Counted from the stretch's first letter, positions 41,892 through 51,562 are shown. The stretch is DNA of 64,000 bases from Pseudomonadota bacterium (GCA_023405815.1 JAEXXM010000043.1:1-64000), one strand, 5' to 3'. Translations and numbers: made by a program. Notes: generated by a model from the sequence alone, not told the origin.

Positions 41892-43814
41892 GTGGATAGT
41901 GCCCCTAAGACGCCGCTCCTCGACCGCGTGAAGACGCCCGAGGACCTGCGCCAGCTCGATGAATCAGAACTTCCTCAGCTCGCGGCCGAACTCCGGCAGG
42001 AGACGATCAGCGCCGTCTCAGTGACAGGCGGCCATCTCGGTGCCGGCCTCGGCGTCGTCGAGCTGACGGTGGCGCTGCACTGGGTCTTTGACACCCCGCG
42101 CGACCGGCTGATCTGGGACGTCGGCCACCAGACCTATCCGCACAAGATCATCACCGGGCGACGCGATCGCATCCGCACGCTCAGGACTCCGGGCGGGCTC
42201 TCCGGCTTCACCCGCCGCGCCGAGAGCGAGTACGACCCGTTCGGCGCCGCGCACTCCTCGACCTCGATTTCCGCCGGCCTCGGCATGGCGGTGGCTCGGG
42301 ACCTCGAAAAGCGCGACAACAACGTGATCTGCGTGATCGGCGACGGCGCGATGAGCGCCGGCATGGCGTATGAAGCGCTGAACAACGCCGGCGCGCGCGA
42401 TGAGCGCCTGATCGTCATCCTCAACGACAACGACATGTCGATCGCGCCGCCGACGGGCGCGCTCAGCGCCTACCTCGCCCGCATCACGTCGAGCGGCACC
42501 TATCTCTACCTGCGCGACATCGCCAAGCAGCTCGCCAAGCAGCTGCCGAAGAGCTGGGAGCGTCGCGCGGCACGGGTCGAGGAATATACGCGCCATCTCT
42601 GGCAGGGCGGCGCCTGGTTCGAGGAGCTGGGTTTCTACTACGTCGGGCCCATCGATGGTCACGACTTGAACCACCTGCTGCCGGTCTTGAAGAACGTGCG
42701 CGATGCGCGCCAGGGGCCGATCCTCGTTCACGTCGTGACCAAGAAAGGCAAGGGCTACGCGCCCGCCGAAGCGTCCGACGACAAATACCACGGCGTGTCG
42801 AAGTTCAACGTCGTCACCGGTGCGCAGGTCGTCACCAAACCGAAGGCGCCGACGTACACGCGTGTGTTCGCCGACAGTCTCGTCGCCGAGGCAAAGAAGG
42901 ACGAGAAGATCGTCGCCATCACCGCTGCCATGCCGGACGGTACCGGGCTCGACGTGTTCGGCAAGGCGTTCCCCGAGCGCACGTTCGACGTCGGCATCGC
43001 CGAACAGCATGCCGTCACGTTCGCCGCGGGACTTGCCGCCGAGGGGCTGAAGCCGTTTGCGGCCATCTACTCGACGTTCCTGCAGCGCGCCTACGACCAG
43101 GTCGTGCACGACGTCGCGATCCAGAAGCTTCCCGTTCGCTTCGCGATCGACCGGGCGGGCCTTGTCGGCGCCGATGGGCCGACCCACGCCGGGGCGTTCG
43201 ACATCACCTACCTATCCTGCCTGCCGGGCTTCGTGCTCATGGCGGCTGCCGACGAGGCCGAGCTCGTGCACATGGTGGCGACCGCGGCGGCGATCGACGA
43301 TCGCCCGTCGGCGTTCCGCTATCCGCGCGGCGAGGGCGTGGGTGTCCCGCTGCCGGCGGAGGGCGTGCCGCTCGAGATCGGCAAGGGGAGGATCGTGCGC
43401 GAGGGATCGGCGGTGGCGCTGCTGTCGCTCGGGCCGCGTCTTTACGAATGCTTCAAGGCGGCCGATCAACTCGCGGCGTTCGGCCTGTCGGCCACGGTCG
43501 CGGATGCGCGGTTCGTGAAGCCGCTCGACGAGGACCTCATCCGCCGCCTGGCTCAGAACCACGAGGTTCTGGTGACGGTGGAGGAGGGCGCGATCGGTGG
43601 CTTTGGCAGCCACGTGCTGCAGTTCCTCGCCGACAGCGGCCTGCTCGACCGCGGCCTGAAGGTGCGCAGCCTGGTGCTGCCGGATGTCTTCATCGAGCAC
43701 GGCAAGCCCGAGCAGATGTACGAGCAGGCCGGTATCAACGCGGCCGGCATCGTTACGAGCGTGCTCGGCGCGCTGGGGCGCGAGACTTTGGCCGACGCTG
43801 CCAGCCGCGCTTAG
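41892..43814 (+). CDS. dxs: 1-deoxy-D-xylulose-5-phosphate synthase
   Basis: A 640-residue thiamine diphosphate enzyme, the first step of the MEP isoprenoid pathway, joining pyruvate and glyceraldehyde 3-phosphate. Typical blocks: GGHLGAGLGVVELTVALH, WDVGHQTYPHKIITGR, HSSTSISAGLGMA, CVIGDGAMSAGMAYEALNNAG and ILNDNDMSIAPPTGAL. Later come FVTKKGKGY-type strand VVTKKGKGYAPAE, DVGIAEQHAVTFAAGLA and DRAGLVGADGPTHAGAFD. Translation starts at GTG 41892; no in-frame ATG gives the family N-terminus. The gene normally follows xseB directly but here is separated by 1.1 kb. Confidence 0.95.
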   Translation: MDSAPKTPLLDRVKTPEDLRQLDESELPQLAAELRQETISAVSVTGGHLGAGLGVVELTVALHWVFDTPRDRLIWDVGHQTYPHKIITGRRDRIRTLRTPGGLSGFTRRAESEYDPFGAAHSSTSISAGLGMAVARDLEKRDNNVICVIGDGAMSAGMAYEALNNAGARDERLIVILNDNDMSIAPPTGALSAYLARITSSGTYLYLRDIAKQLAKQLPKSWERRAARVEEYTRHLWQGGAWFEELGFYYVGPIDGHDLNHLLPVLKNVRDARQGPILVHVVTKKGKGYAPAEASDDKYHGVSKFNVVTGAQVVTKPKAPTYTRVFADSLVAEAKKDEKIVAITAAMPDGTGLDVFGKAFPERTFDVGIAEQHAVTFAAGLAAEGLKPFAAIYSTFLQRAYDQVVHDVAIQKLPVRFAIDRAGLVGADGPTHAGAFDITYLSCLPGFVLMAAADEAELVHMVATAAAIDDRPSAFRYPRGEGVGVPLPAEGVPLEIGKGRIVREGSAVALLSLGPRLYECFKAADQLAAFGLSATVADARFVKPLDEDLIRRLAQNHEVLVTVEEGAIGGFGSHVLQFLADSGLLDRGLKVRSLVLPDVFIEHGKPEQMYEQAGINAAGIVTSVLGALGRETLADAASRA

Positions 43815-43828
43815 ACCTGCCGAATTGT

Positions 43829-43999
43829 CATCCTCGGGCTTGTCCCGAGGATCCAGAGATCAGCTCTGTCCCAAGCTGTGATCTCTACACCCGCCCGTCA
43901 TCGCCACAGCGAGCGTTGGGTTGGGTCCTCGGGACAAGCCCGAGGATGACAGTCTGATGGGGTAATGGGTCCCGGGGACAAGCCCCCGGGATGACAGGT
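43829..43999. repeat. cluster of three TGTCATCC-type palindromes after dxs
   Basis: Three elements with the plan TCCYCGGG-loop-CCCGRGGA lie at 43831-43851, 43926-43946 and 43970-43991. The first is in one orientation (loop CTTGT) and the other two in reverse (loop ACAAG). Their flanks TGTCA or TGACA are kept. The first two form a larger inverted repeat. The cluster fills the space between convergent dxs and the superoxide dismutase gene and could cap both transcripts. Confidence 0.7.
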
Positions 44000-44004
44000 G
44001 CAGG

Positions 44005-44730
44005 TCAGATGGTGAGCGTGCCGGCCCTGGCGGCGGCGTAACGCTCGCCGACAGCTTTCCAGTTGACGACGTCCCACCACGCCTTGAGGTATTCGGGGCG
44101 GCGGTTCTGATATTTCAGATAGTACGCGTGCTCCCACACGTCGTTGCCGAACAACACGTGTCTGCCGTCCACGAGCGGCGTGTCCTGGTTCGGCTTGGTC
44201 ACAAGCGCGAGCTTGCCCTCTGGCGTGACCGTCACGAACACCCAGCCGGAGCCAAAAACCTTGCCGCCCTTGGTGTTGAACTCTTCCTTAAGCTTGTCGA
44301 GGCCGCCGAGGTCGGAGTCGATCGCGGCCTTCAGCTCGCCCTCCGGCGCTCCGTTGCCTTTGCCCATCACCTGCCAGAACATGGAATGGTTGGCGTGGCC
44401 GCCGGCATTGTTGCGGACGAGCGTGCGAATGTCCTCGGGCAGCTCGGGAAGCTTTGCCAGGATTTCCTCCAGCTTCATTGCCGCGACCTTCGGATGATTC
44501 TTCACCGCGGCGTTGAGGTTCTTCACGTAGGCCGCGTGATGCTTGTCGTGATGCAGCTCCATGGTCTTGGCGTCGATGCTCGGCTCGAGCGCCGAGAAAT
44601 CGTAGGGGAGGGGTGGAAGCTTGAACGGGCCTTCCTCCTCGGCCGCAAGAGAGACCCGCGGGAAGGCCATTGTGGAGAGTGCGGCGGCAGCGGCGCCTCG
44701 CATGAAGACGCGGCGTTCAATGTTGAGCAT
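44005..44730 (-). CDS. superoxide dismutase (Fe/Mn family) with Tat-type signal
   Basis: A 241-residue enzyme dismutating superoxide. Metal ligands are visible: His in ELHHDKHHAAYV, His in GGHANHSMFW, and Asp and His in DVWEHAYYLKYQ. GGHxNH, rather than AAQxWNH, suggests the manganese-type site. The N-terminus, unlike cytosolic SODs, begins MLNIERRVFMRGAAAAALSTMAFPRVSLA, a twin-arginine-like signal, so the folded metalloenzyme is probably exported to the periplasm. The ATG at 44730 includes this signal. It follows DUF4399 on the same strand. Confidence 0.9.
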   Translation of the reverse strand: MLNIERRVFMRGAAAAALSTMAFPRVSLAAEEEGPFKLPPLPYDFSALEPSIDAKTMELHHDKHHAAYVKNLNAAVKNHPKVAAMKLEEILAKLPELPEDIRTLVRNNAGGHANHSMFWQVMGKGNGAPEGELKAAIDSDLGGLDKLKEEFNTKGGKVFGSGWVFVTVTPEGKLALVTKPNQDTPLVDGRHVLFGNDVWEHAYYLKYQNRRPEYLKAWWDVVNWKAVGERYAAARAGTLTI

Positions 44731-44890
44731 GGGGCCTCCTGAACCGGCATGGAATTGTGCCGAGCAACAACGATCGAGCGGCGTGAAGGATGCATCCGCG
44801 CGGCAGGAGACCGCAGTCTCACGGGAAGTTGAAAGGTGAACGGCCGTGTGCCAGCTACGAAATCGGCGCCGGCCCTTGAGTGTCCGGCAG

Positions 44891-45373
44891 CTACTCGACG
44901 GTGATGGTGATCGGAGCCGATTGCACCGGCGGCTCGAATGGGATGTGGTTCTTGTCGGCGAAGACGTCCTGCAGCGTGTGCTTGCCGGGCGCAAGCTCGA
45001 TTGTCGCCTCGGTCTGCCCTTTACCGTAGTGCTTGTGTTGGTCATCCGCGGGGATGGGCGCGTCGTAGTCGCCAAGCTTGGCGTCGATCAGGAGGTGGTG
45101 ATGGCCGCTGTCGGGCTCATCGGTGCCGGCGGGAGCGACCTTCATGCCCTCGACGGCGAACTTCACGGTAACCGGATTCTTGACGACTGCCCCGTCGTTG
45201 GGCTCGATGAGCCACACTTTGGCGCCGGCCGGAGATGGCGTGCGCGGAAGGGCGTCGGCGGAGGGTGCTCCTTCCTTGTGCGTCTCGTGCGAGGCGTCGG
45301 TGGACGGCGTGCTGCTGTCCCCGCAGGCAGCGAGTGACAACACGACGAGCGTGACGGCAAGGGCGCGGCGCAT
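44891..45373 (-). CDS. DUF4399 lipoprotein
   Basis: A 160-residue protein with a lipoprotein signal (VTLVVLSLAAC, lipid-modified Cys17). The DUF4399 domain carries VWLIEPNDGAVVKNPVTVKF, DSGHHHLLID and HYGKGQTEATIELAPGKHTLQ. The His cluster may bind a metal. The family is found in many proteobacteria and its role is not established. It lies divergent from tlyA with 69 bp between starts, and upstream of the exported superoxide dismutase. Confidence 0.85.
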   Translation of the reverse strand: MRRALAVTLVVLSLAACGDSSTPSTDASHETHKEGAPSADALPRTPSPAGAKVWLIEPNDGAVVKNPVTVKFAVEGMKVAPAGTDEPDSGHHHLLIDAKLGDYDAPIPADDQHKHYGKGQTEATIELAPGKHTLQDVFADKNHIPFEPPVQSAPITITVE

Positions 45374-45442
45374 CGGACATCTCCGTGGATTGGGCCAACA
45401 AGATTCGGTAGAGAACCGGCAAGATATCGTAAACTCGAGCCT

Positions 45443-46183
45443 ATGCGAATGCGGTTGGACATTGCCCTGGTGGAGCGCGGCCTGGTGCCGACGAGATCGC
45501 GCGCGCGCGATCTCATCCGGGCGGGGAAAGTGCGAGTCGGCGCGGACGTATGCATGAGGGCTGCCGCGGAGGTATCGGACGAAATCGCGCTGACGCTGGA
45601 GGACGTTGCCGCGGCCCGAGCGGTATCGCGGGGTGGGCAGAAGCTCATCGCCGGGCTGGCCGCATTCGAGTTCTCCCCCGAGGGGCGGATCGCGCTCGAT
45701 GTCGGCGCCTCGACGGGAGGCTTCACGCAGGTTCTACTCGATGGCGGGGCAAAGAAGGTCTACGCCGCCGACGTCGGCCATGGGCAACTGCATCCGAGCC
45801 TCAAGACCGATGCGCGCGTCGTCTCGCTGGAGGGGCTCGACGCGCGGCGGCTGACGCGCGAGACGGTGCCGGAGCCCGTCGGGGCCATCACCGCCGACGT
45901 CAGTTTCATCTCGCTCATCAAGGCGCTGGGGCCGGCGCTTGAGCTTGCCGCGCCGGGAGCTTTTCTCGTTGCGCTCGTCAAGCCGCAATTCGAGGTGGGG
46001 CCGGAGCGGATCGGCAAGGGCGGCATCGTGCGCGATGCATCGGCGCGTGATAGCGCGCTCGAAGCGGTGACGGCGTGGCTGGCGTCGCAGCCTGGTTGGC
46101 GCGTCGCCGGCTCCATCCCGTCGCCAATCAAAGGCGGTTCGGGCAACGTCGAGTTTCTGATCGGCGCGCTGCGCGATGGGTGA
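45443..46183 (+). CDS. tlyA: TlyA family rRNA 2'-O-methyltransferase
   Basis: A 246-residue protein with an N-terminal S4 RNA-binding domain (RLDIALVERGLVPTRSRARDLIRAGKVRV) and an FtsJ-like Rossmann domain beginning KLIAGLAAFEF and IALDVGASTGGFTQVLLDGGA. Catalytic-type residues occur in DVSFISL and VKPQFEVG. Members methylate cytidine 2'-OH groups in 16S and 23S rRNA. ATG 45443 or 45449 can start it. It overlaps the next gene by eight bases, showing coupling. Confidence 0.92.
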   Translation: MRMRLDIALVERGLVPTRSRARDLIRAGKVRVGADVCMRAAAEVSDEIALTLEDVAAARAVSRGGQKLIAGLAAFEFSPEGRIALDVGASTGGFTQVLLDGGAKKVYAADVGHGQLHPSLKTDARVVSLEGLDARRLTRETVPEPVGAITADVSFISLIKALGPALELAAPGAFLVALVKPQFEVGPERIGKGGIVRDASARDSALEAVTAWLASQPGWRVAGSIPSPIKGGSGNVEFLIGALRDG

Positions 46184-47411
46184 CGCACAAGCGCTCGACA
46201 TCGCCCGCCTCGGAGCTCAGGGCGACGGCATCGCCGATACCGTGTCCGGACCGGTCTTCGTTCCGTTTGCCCTCCCCGCCGAGCGCGTGCAGGCCGATGT
46301 CAACGGTGAGCGCGGACGTCTCATCGCAGTGATGACGCCGAGCCCTGATCGGATCGCCCCGGTATGCCGGCACTTCACGCACTGCGGCGGCTGCGCGGTG
46401 CAGCACCTGCGTGCGCCAGCGTATCTCGCGTGGAAGCGCGAGATGGTGGCCAACGCCTTCGCGGCGCGCGGTATCGGCGCGCCGGTTACGCATGTCGTGA
46501 GCGTCGGTCTCGGGGCGCGCCGGCGTGCGGCGTTCTCGGCGCGGCGGACGGGGCGCGGCGTCGTGCTCGGCTTCTACGAGGCAAAGGGGGTCGAGATCGT
46601 CGATCTTCAGGAGTGCCCGGTCACGGCGTCGGTGATCGTCAAGGCGTTGCCGGGACTACGGCGCATCGCCGAGCCGCTGATGTCGCGCCGCGCTCCAGGG
46701 CGGGTCGTCGTCACTCTCGCCGCCAACGGGCTCGACGTCGCCATCGAGGACGTGCCGGGCGATCCGGCGCCAGACGTGCGCGAATATCTGGCGCGCGAGG
46801 CGGCCGCGCTCAAGCTGGCGCGCCTCACACTTTCTGGGGACACACTCTACCAAGCGACGGTGCCCGCGGTGCGCTTCGGCACTGCCAACGTGGTCCTGCC
46901 GGCGCGCTCGTTCCTGCAGGCCGCGCCGGTGGCGGAAGGAGAAATGGTGCGTCTCGTGACCAGCGCGCTGGGGGAAGGCAAGCGCGTCGCCGATCTCTTC
47001 TGCGGCATGGGCACGTTCACGTTTCCGCTGGCACAGCGCGTGCCGGTGCTCGCCGTCGATGGGGACAAGCAGGCGGTGACGGCGCTGGAGAACGCGGCGA
47101 AGCGCACCCCGGGCCTGAAGCCAATCGAGACGAAGGTCCGCGATCTCTTCCGCGAGCCGCTGTCGGCGCGGGAGCTCGCGGGCTTCGATGCGGCGGTGTT
47201 CGACCCGCCGCGCGCGGGGGCGGCAACGCAAGCGGCCTCGCTTGCCGATTCCGCCGTTAAGACCATCGCTGCGGTATCGTGCAACCCGGCGACATTGGCG
47301 CGCGATGCGCGCATTCTGATCGATGGCGGATACAAGCTCGAGCGCGTGACGCCGATCGACCAGTTCCTCTATTCGCCGCACATCGAGGCTGTGGCCGTCT
47401 TTCGCCGGTGA
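46176..47411 (+). CDS. RNA m5U methyltransferase, RlmD/TrmA family
   Basis: A 411-residue SAM-dependent enzyme expected to methylate uridine in 23S rRNA. A TRAM-like N-terminal part and an iron-sulfur motif CRHFTHCGGCAVQHL, with a fourth Cys in LQECPVT, fit RlmD. The Rossmann block DLFCGMGTFTFPLAQ, FDPPRAGA, and the nucleophile region VSCNPATLARD with the catalytic Cys complete the family pattern. It overlaps tlyA by eight bases. Confidence 0.92.
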   Translation: MGDAQALDIARLGAQGDGIADTVSGPVFVPFALPAERVQADVNGERGRLIAVMTPSPDRIAPVCRHFTHCGGCAVQHLRAPAYLAWKREMVANAFAARGIGAPVTHVVSVGLGARRRAAFSARRTGRGVVLGFYEAKGVEIVDLQECPVTASVIVKALPGLRRIAEPLMSRRAPGRVVVTLAANGLDVAIEDVPGDPAPDVREYLAREAAALKLARLTLSGDTLYQATVPAVRFGTANVVLPARSFLQAAPVAEGEMVRLVTSALGEGKRVADLFCGMGTFTFPLAQRVPVLAVDGDKQAVTALENAAKRTPGLKPIETKVRDLFREPLSARELAGFDAAVFDPPRAGAATQAASLADSAVKTIAAVSCNPATLARDARILIDGGYKLERVTPIDQFLYSPHIEAVAVFRR

Positions 47412-47510
47412 GGCGGCTGGTCCCTACAATTGCGCGCACCGGCTTTACAGCGACTTATGCCCAAATTCGTATGCTGCCGATCATCTCTTTGGGCATGCGG
47501 AGAGCCGATC

Positions 47511-48599
47511 ATGTTGAAATCCATGTTTCTTGGTTGCGCGGTCGTTGCCATCGGCTCGATGGCTTCGGTGACGGCAATCGAAGCCTGCACACGCGCCGTC
47601 TACCTCGGCTCCGACGATCTCGTGATCACCGGCCGCAGCATGGACTGGGTCGAGGACATAGGCTCCAATCTCTGGGTATTCCCGCGCGGCATGCATCACG
47701 ACGGGGCGGCAGGGCCGAACTCGGTCAAATGGACTTCGAAGTACGGAAGCGCGACGGTTGCCGGCTATGACAAAGCCACCACCGACGGAATGAACGAGAA
47801 AGGCCTCGTCGCGAACCTCCTCTATCTTTCGGATTCGAGTTTCGGCAAGGCGGGCGACAGGCCGGTGCTGTCAATCAGCATGTGGGCCCAATACGTGCTC
47901 GACAACTATGCGACGGTTGCCGAGGCCGTCGCGGACCTCGAGACGGAGCGGCTGGCGGTCGTGCCACTGACGCTCCCTAACGGGGCCCCATCGGACCTGC
48001 ATCTCTCGATCTCTGACCCGTCGGGCGACTCAGCGATCTTCGAGTATGTTGATGGCAAGCTTTCAATTCACCATGGCAAGCAATACCAGGTCATGACCAA
48101 CGAGCCACCGATGGCTCAGCAGGAAGCGCTCGACGCATATTGGAGAACTGTCGGCGGGAATGCGTTCCTTCCCGGAACGATCAAGCCGGAAGATCGCTTC
48201 GTGCGCGCGTCCTTCTTCATCCGTGCACTTCCGAAGTCGGTCGACGCGAAGCTCGTGACGGCGGTGCCGGATGCCAGCTACGGTAATCAGGCCGTAGCCG
48301 GAGTGCTGAGCGTCATGCGCACAGTCAGCACGCCCTTCGGCATGCAGATCGAAGGGGAGCCGAACAACGCCTCGACGTTGTGGCGCACCGTCGCCGACCA
48401 GAAGAACCTGGTCTACGTCTTCGACAGCGCCACGAGCCCCGATGCGTTCTGGGTCGACTTCGCAAATCTCGACTTCAGCGAAGGTGCACCGGTGAAGAAG
48501 CTCACCATGGCTGGCGGCAAGGTCTATTCCGGCGACGTGGCGGGAAAGCTGGCGCCGGCGAAGCCGTTCGAGTTCCTGCAGGCGACGCCGTCGTCCTGA
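47511..48599 (+). CDS. choloylglycine hydrolase family (linear amide C-N hydrolase), exported
   Basis: A 362-residue Ntn hydrolase. A signal peptide (MLKSMFLGCAVVAIGSMASV) ends at IEA, placing Cys26 at the new N-terminus (CTRAVYLG), as needed for an N-terminal nucleophile. Further blocks GRSMDWVED, KATTDGMNEKGLVANLLYL and YQVMTNEPPM match the bile salt hydrolase/penicillin V acylase family. It may cleave N-acyl amides such as acyl-homoserine lactones or penicillin V in the periplasm; substrate is inferred only. It stands alone between the rRNA methylase and a repeat cluster. Confidence 0.85.
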   Translation: MLKSMFLGCAVVAIGSMASVTAIEACTRAVYLGSDDLVITGRSMDWVEDIGSNLWVFPRGMHHDGAAGPNSVKWTSKYGSATVAGYDKATTDGMNEKGLVANLLYLSDSSFGKAGDRPVLSISMWAQYVLDNYATVAEAVADLETERLAVVPLTLPNGAPSDLHLSISDPSGDSAIFEYVDGKLSIHHGKQYQVMTNEPPMAQQEALDAYWRTVGGNAFLPGTIKPEDRFVRASFFIRALPKSVDAKLVTAVPDASYGNQAVAGVLSVMRTVSTPFGMQIEGEPNNASTLWRTVADQKNLVYVFDSATSPDAFWVDFANLDFSEGAPVKKLTMAGGKVYSGDVAGKLAPAKPFEFLQATPSS

Positions 48600-48620
48600 G
48601 GCGTTGGTGCTCCAACGTCG

Positions 48621-48703
48621 TCCCGGCACTTGTTGCCGGGATCCGGCCGGCGGTGTGGCGACGAGCGTGCGCAAAGATGGATCCCGGGGACAAGCGCGCG
48701 GGA
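48621..48703. repeat. pair of inverted TCCCGG palindromes
   Basis: TCCCGGCA/TGCCGGGA (48621-48641, loop CTTGT) and a reverse-oriented copy (TCCCGGGG-ACAAG-CGCGCGGGA, from about 48682) form a head-to-head pair. They belong to the same family as the post-dxs cluster. The second copy lies at the 3' end of the broken Sir2 gene. Confidence 0.65.
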
Positions 48704-48715
48704 TGGCACCCTTGG

Positions 48716-49417
48716 CTACCTTTTCGGCGAGAAGGCGCTCGACGTAGGCCGGGACGATGAGAGTCGCCCGTCCGTAGCGCACCTCGTGGAAAAGCGTGGC
48801 GCCTTCTGACGGTTCCAGATTGAGTTCCAGCGTGCGTGCTCCCGCGGCACGGGCCTCGGCGACGAAACCCGCAGCGGGATAAACGTGCCGCTGGTGCCGA
48901 TAGAGATGAACAGGTCGGCGTCGGTGAGAAGCGCATAGATGCGCTCCATCTCGTAGGGCATCTCCCCGAACCAGACGACGTCGGGGCGCATGCCACCGGG
49001 TTTGCCGCCGCACAGTGTCTCGACGCAGAGATCGCCGGTGCATGCTTGACGCTCACCGCAGTGCGCGCATAGCGCCTTCAGCAATTCGCCGTGCATGTGA
49101 ATGAGATTTTGCGAGCCGGCGGCTTCGTGGAGTGCGTCGATGTTCTGCGTGACGATGGTGACGTTGCCGCCATGTTCGCGCTCGAGCCGCGCCAGCGCAA
49201 AGTGCGCCGCATTGGGCATCACGTCCGCATGCGCGCGACGGCGCTGATTGTAGAAGTCGTGCACGAGCGCGGGATTGGCGCGGAAGCCCTCGGGCGTCGC
49301 CACCTCGCGGTAGTCGTACTTAGCCCAGATGCCGTCCTTGTCGCGGAACGTAGAAAGGCCGGACTCCGCGGAGAGCCCGGCCCCTGTCAGCACGACGATG
49401 TTGGCAACGTGATTCAT
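48716..49417 (-). pseudogene. Sir2/CobB NAD-dependent deacylase gene with a frameshift
   Basis: The first 177 or so residues are a good class III sirtuin: VVLTGAGLSAESGLSTFRDKDGIW, TQNIDALHEAAGS, HMHGELL with zinc cysteines CAHC and CTGDLC, then RPDVVWFGEMP and ISIGTSGT. At about 48878-48886 one base appears to be missing (ACGTTTATCCC for ACGGTTTATCCC). The proper C-terminus, YPAAGFVAEARAAGARTLELN ... FHEVRYGRATLIVPAYVERLL, is in another frame. As read, it ends at 48716 with unrelated residues. The restored frame has no early stop because a palindromic repeat follows. It is either a decayed gene or an assembly indel. Confidence 0.75.
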
Positions 49418-49424
49418 CGAAACA

Positions 49425-49491
49425 GGCAGTAAGGCAGTCGGCAGTGAGGCAGTAGAGGATCTTTACTGCCCAATGGCTACTGCCTACTGCC
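49425..49491. repeat. GGCAGT direct and inverted repeats between Sir2 gene and gap
   Basis: The 76-bp gap holds four GGCAGT motifs in one direction (from 49425 to about 49454) and three ACTGCC motifs in the other (49465-49491). It is able to fold as GGCAGTA/TACTGCC stems. It ends three bases before the gap stop codon. It looks like a short repetitive element serving as a 3' boundary. Confidence 0.5.
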
Positions 49492-49493
49492 CC

Positions 49494-50504
<1,011 letters not shown>

Positions 50505-50739
50505 CGCGTTTTCGCCTCCTTGGCGTGTTCTTTTGGCAGGGCATGCAGATATCGCATGCCAAAGGCGCGGCAATTAACTGGACGCAGACCATTTGTGTCA
50601 ATGCGGCATCCCCAGGGGTATTGATCAGGAACCCGAGGATCGTGCTGCAAAAGAGTGTGACAGGGGATTCCTGTTGAGTATGCGTCCCTTCCCCAGGTGC
50701 CTTGTTGACGCCTTCGAACCGCGACACATAAGGTCATGA

Positions 50740-50757
50740 CACGGGAGGGCACCCGTG
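50740..50757. repeat. inverted repeat upstream of the zapA operon
   Basis: CACGGG (50740-50745) and CCCGTG (50752-50757) are separated by six bases, 41 bp before the coiled-coil gene start. It may be an operator or leader hairpin; evidence is weak. Confidence 0.25.
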
Positions 50758-50797
50758 GATCGCCAGGGGGCAGCTGGGCGCATCTAGAGGGGTCTAC

Positions 50798-51055
50798 ATG
50801 GCTGAGCGGGTGAGGCAAAAGAGCAAGCGACAGGCCGTGCCGGTGCGCCAGAGCGCGCGTGCGGCGCCGGCCGCAGGTAGGCGCGCGGTTGGCGGGCAGG
50901 TCGAGGCGCTGGAAAAAGAGCGCGACCAGCTCAAGGCCCAGCTCGTCGCGGCGCAGGCGCAGATCGTCAAGCTCGAGCAGGCGCGCGACGAGGCGGTCGA
51001 GCGCATTGATTGGGCCCTAGACTCGCTGCATAACCTCCTTGAAAGCGACGCCTGA
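50798..51055 (+). CDS. small coiled-coil protein upstream of zapA
   Basis: An 85-residue protein with a basic disordered N-terminal third and one long heptad helix, VEALEKERDQLKAQLVAAQ to DSLHNLLES. Its position just before zapA (37 bp) and its coiled coil suggest a cell-division accessory protein, perhaps of the DUF4164 type found there in related bacteria. Family assignment is uncertain. Confidence 0.65.
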   Translation: MAERVRQKSKRQAVPVRQSARAAPAAGRRAVGGQVEALEKERDQLKAQLVAAQAQIVKLEQARDEAVERIDWALDSLHNLLESDA

Positions 51056-51092
51056 GCAACTCGGGCGAGCGCGACAAGCAACGGTGGGGGCG

Positions 51093-51338
51093 ATGGCCGA
51101 AGTCGCGATCACTGTAAACGGGCGGTCCTACCGCTTTGCGTGCGGAGACGGCGAGGAGGCGCGCCTCAAGGAGCTGGCCGCCTACGTCAAAAGCCGCATG
51201 GACGGTATCAAGCGCGAGCACGGTAGCAGCATCAGCGACGACCGTTTGCTTCTGATGACGGCGCTGCTGATTGCCGACGACCTTTGGGACGCCACGGCCG
51301 GGGAGCCCGCCGCTCCTGCCAAGACAGATGCGGCGTAA
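51093..51338 (+). CDS. zapA: cell division protein ZapA
   Basis: An 81-residue FtsZ-ring stabiliser. MAEVAITVNGRSYRFACGDGEE forms the N-terminal beta domain, and ARLKELAAYVKSRMDGIK begins the dimerisation helix, followed by DDRLLLMTALLIADDLWD. The ATG at 51093 lies inside a slightly longer frame from 51039; the shorter form fits the family. It is followed by the 6S RNA gene and ygfA, the usual order in proteobacteria. Confidence 0.9.
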   Translation: MAEVAITVNGRSYRFACGDGEEARLKELAAYVKSRMDGIKREHGSSISDDRLLLMTALLIADDLWDATAGEPAAPAKTDAA

Positions 51339-51399
51339 GGCCCTCGGCTCCAGCGCACAGATAACGGCGAGGAGCGGCTGGAAAATCAGGGGCCCATCG

Positions 51400-51562
51400 T
51401 CTACATTCCATCCGCTGCGGGGTGCGTTAGAAGCACATATGTTCCCCGGGGCCTATAAGATCCGCACGGGAGCTGTCCCTGGCCGAGACCGTGGTCTCGG
51501 ACACACGGCGCCCACCTACTTCTCGTAGGGACCAACGCGGGATCATCCGCTTCGACGGCCAC
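51400..51562 (+). ncRNA. ssrS: 6S RNA (approximate ends)
   Basis: The 240-bp zapA-ygfA gap is the conserved place of 6S RNA, which binds the sigma-70 RNA polymerase holoenzyme as a promoter mimic. The sequence is rich in long-range pairing: CCCCGGGGCC near 51445, a GGGAGCTGTCCC tip, the hairpin CCGAGACC/GGTCTCGG at 51483-51500 and CCTAC/GTAGG at 51514-51528. This fits an extended rod with a large internal bulge. Ends are estimates. Confidence 0.7.

Noticed and set aside
48063..49043. 326-residue minus-strand frame overlapping the amide hydrolase gene
   Set aside because: Only its first half is real, as the frame-restored end of the Sir2 gene. The rest is antisense to the choloylglycine hydrolase.
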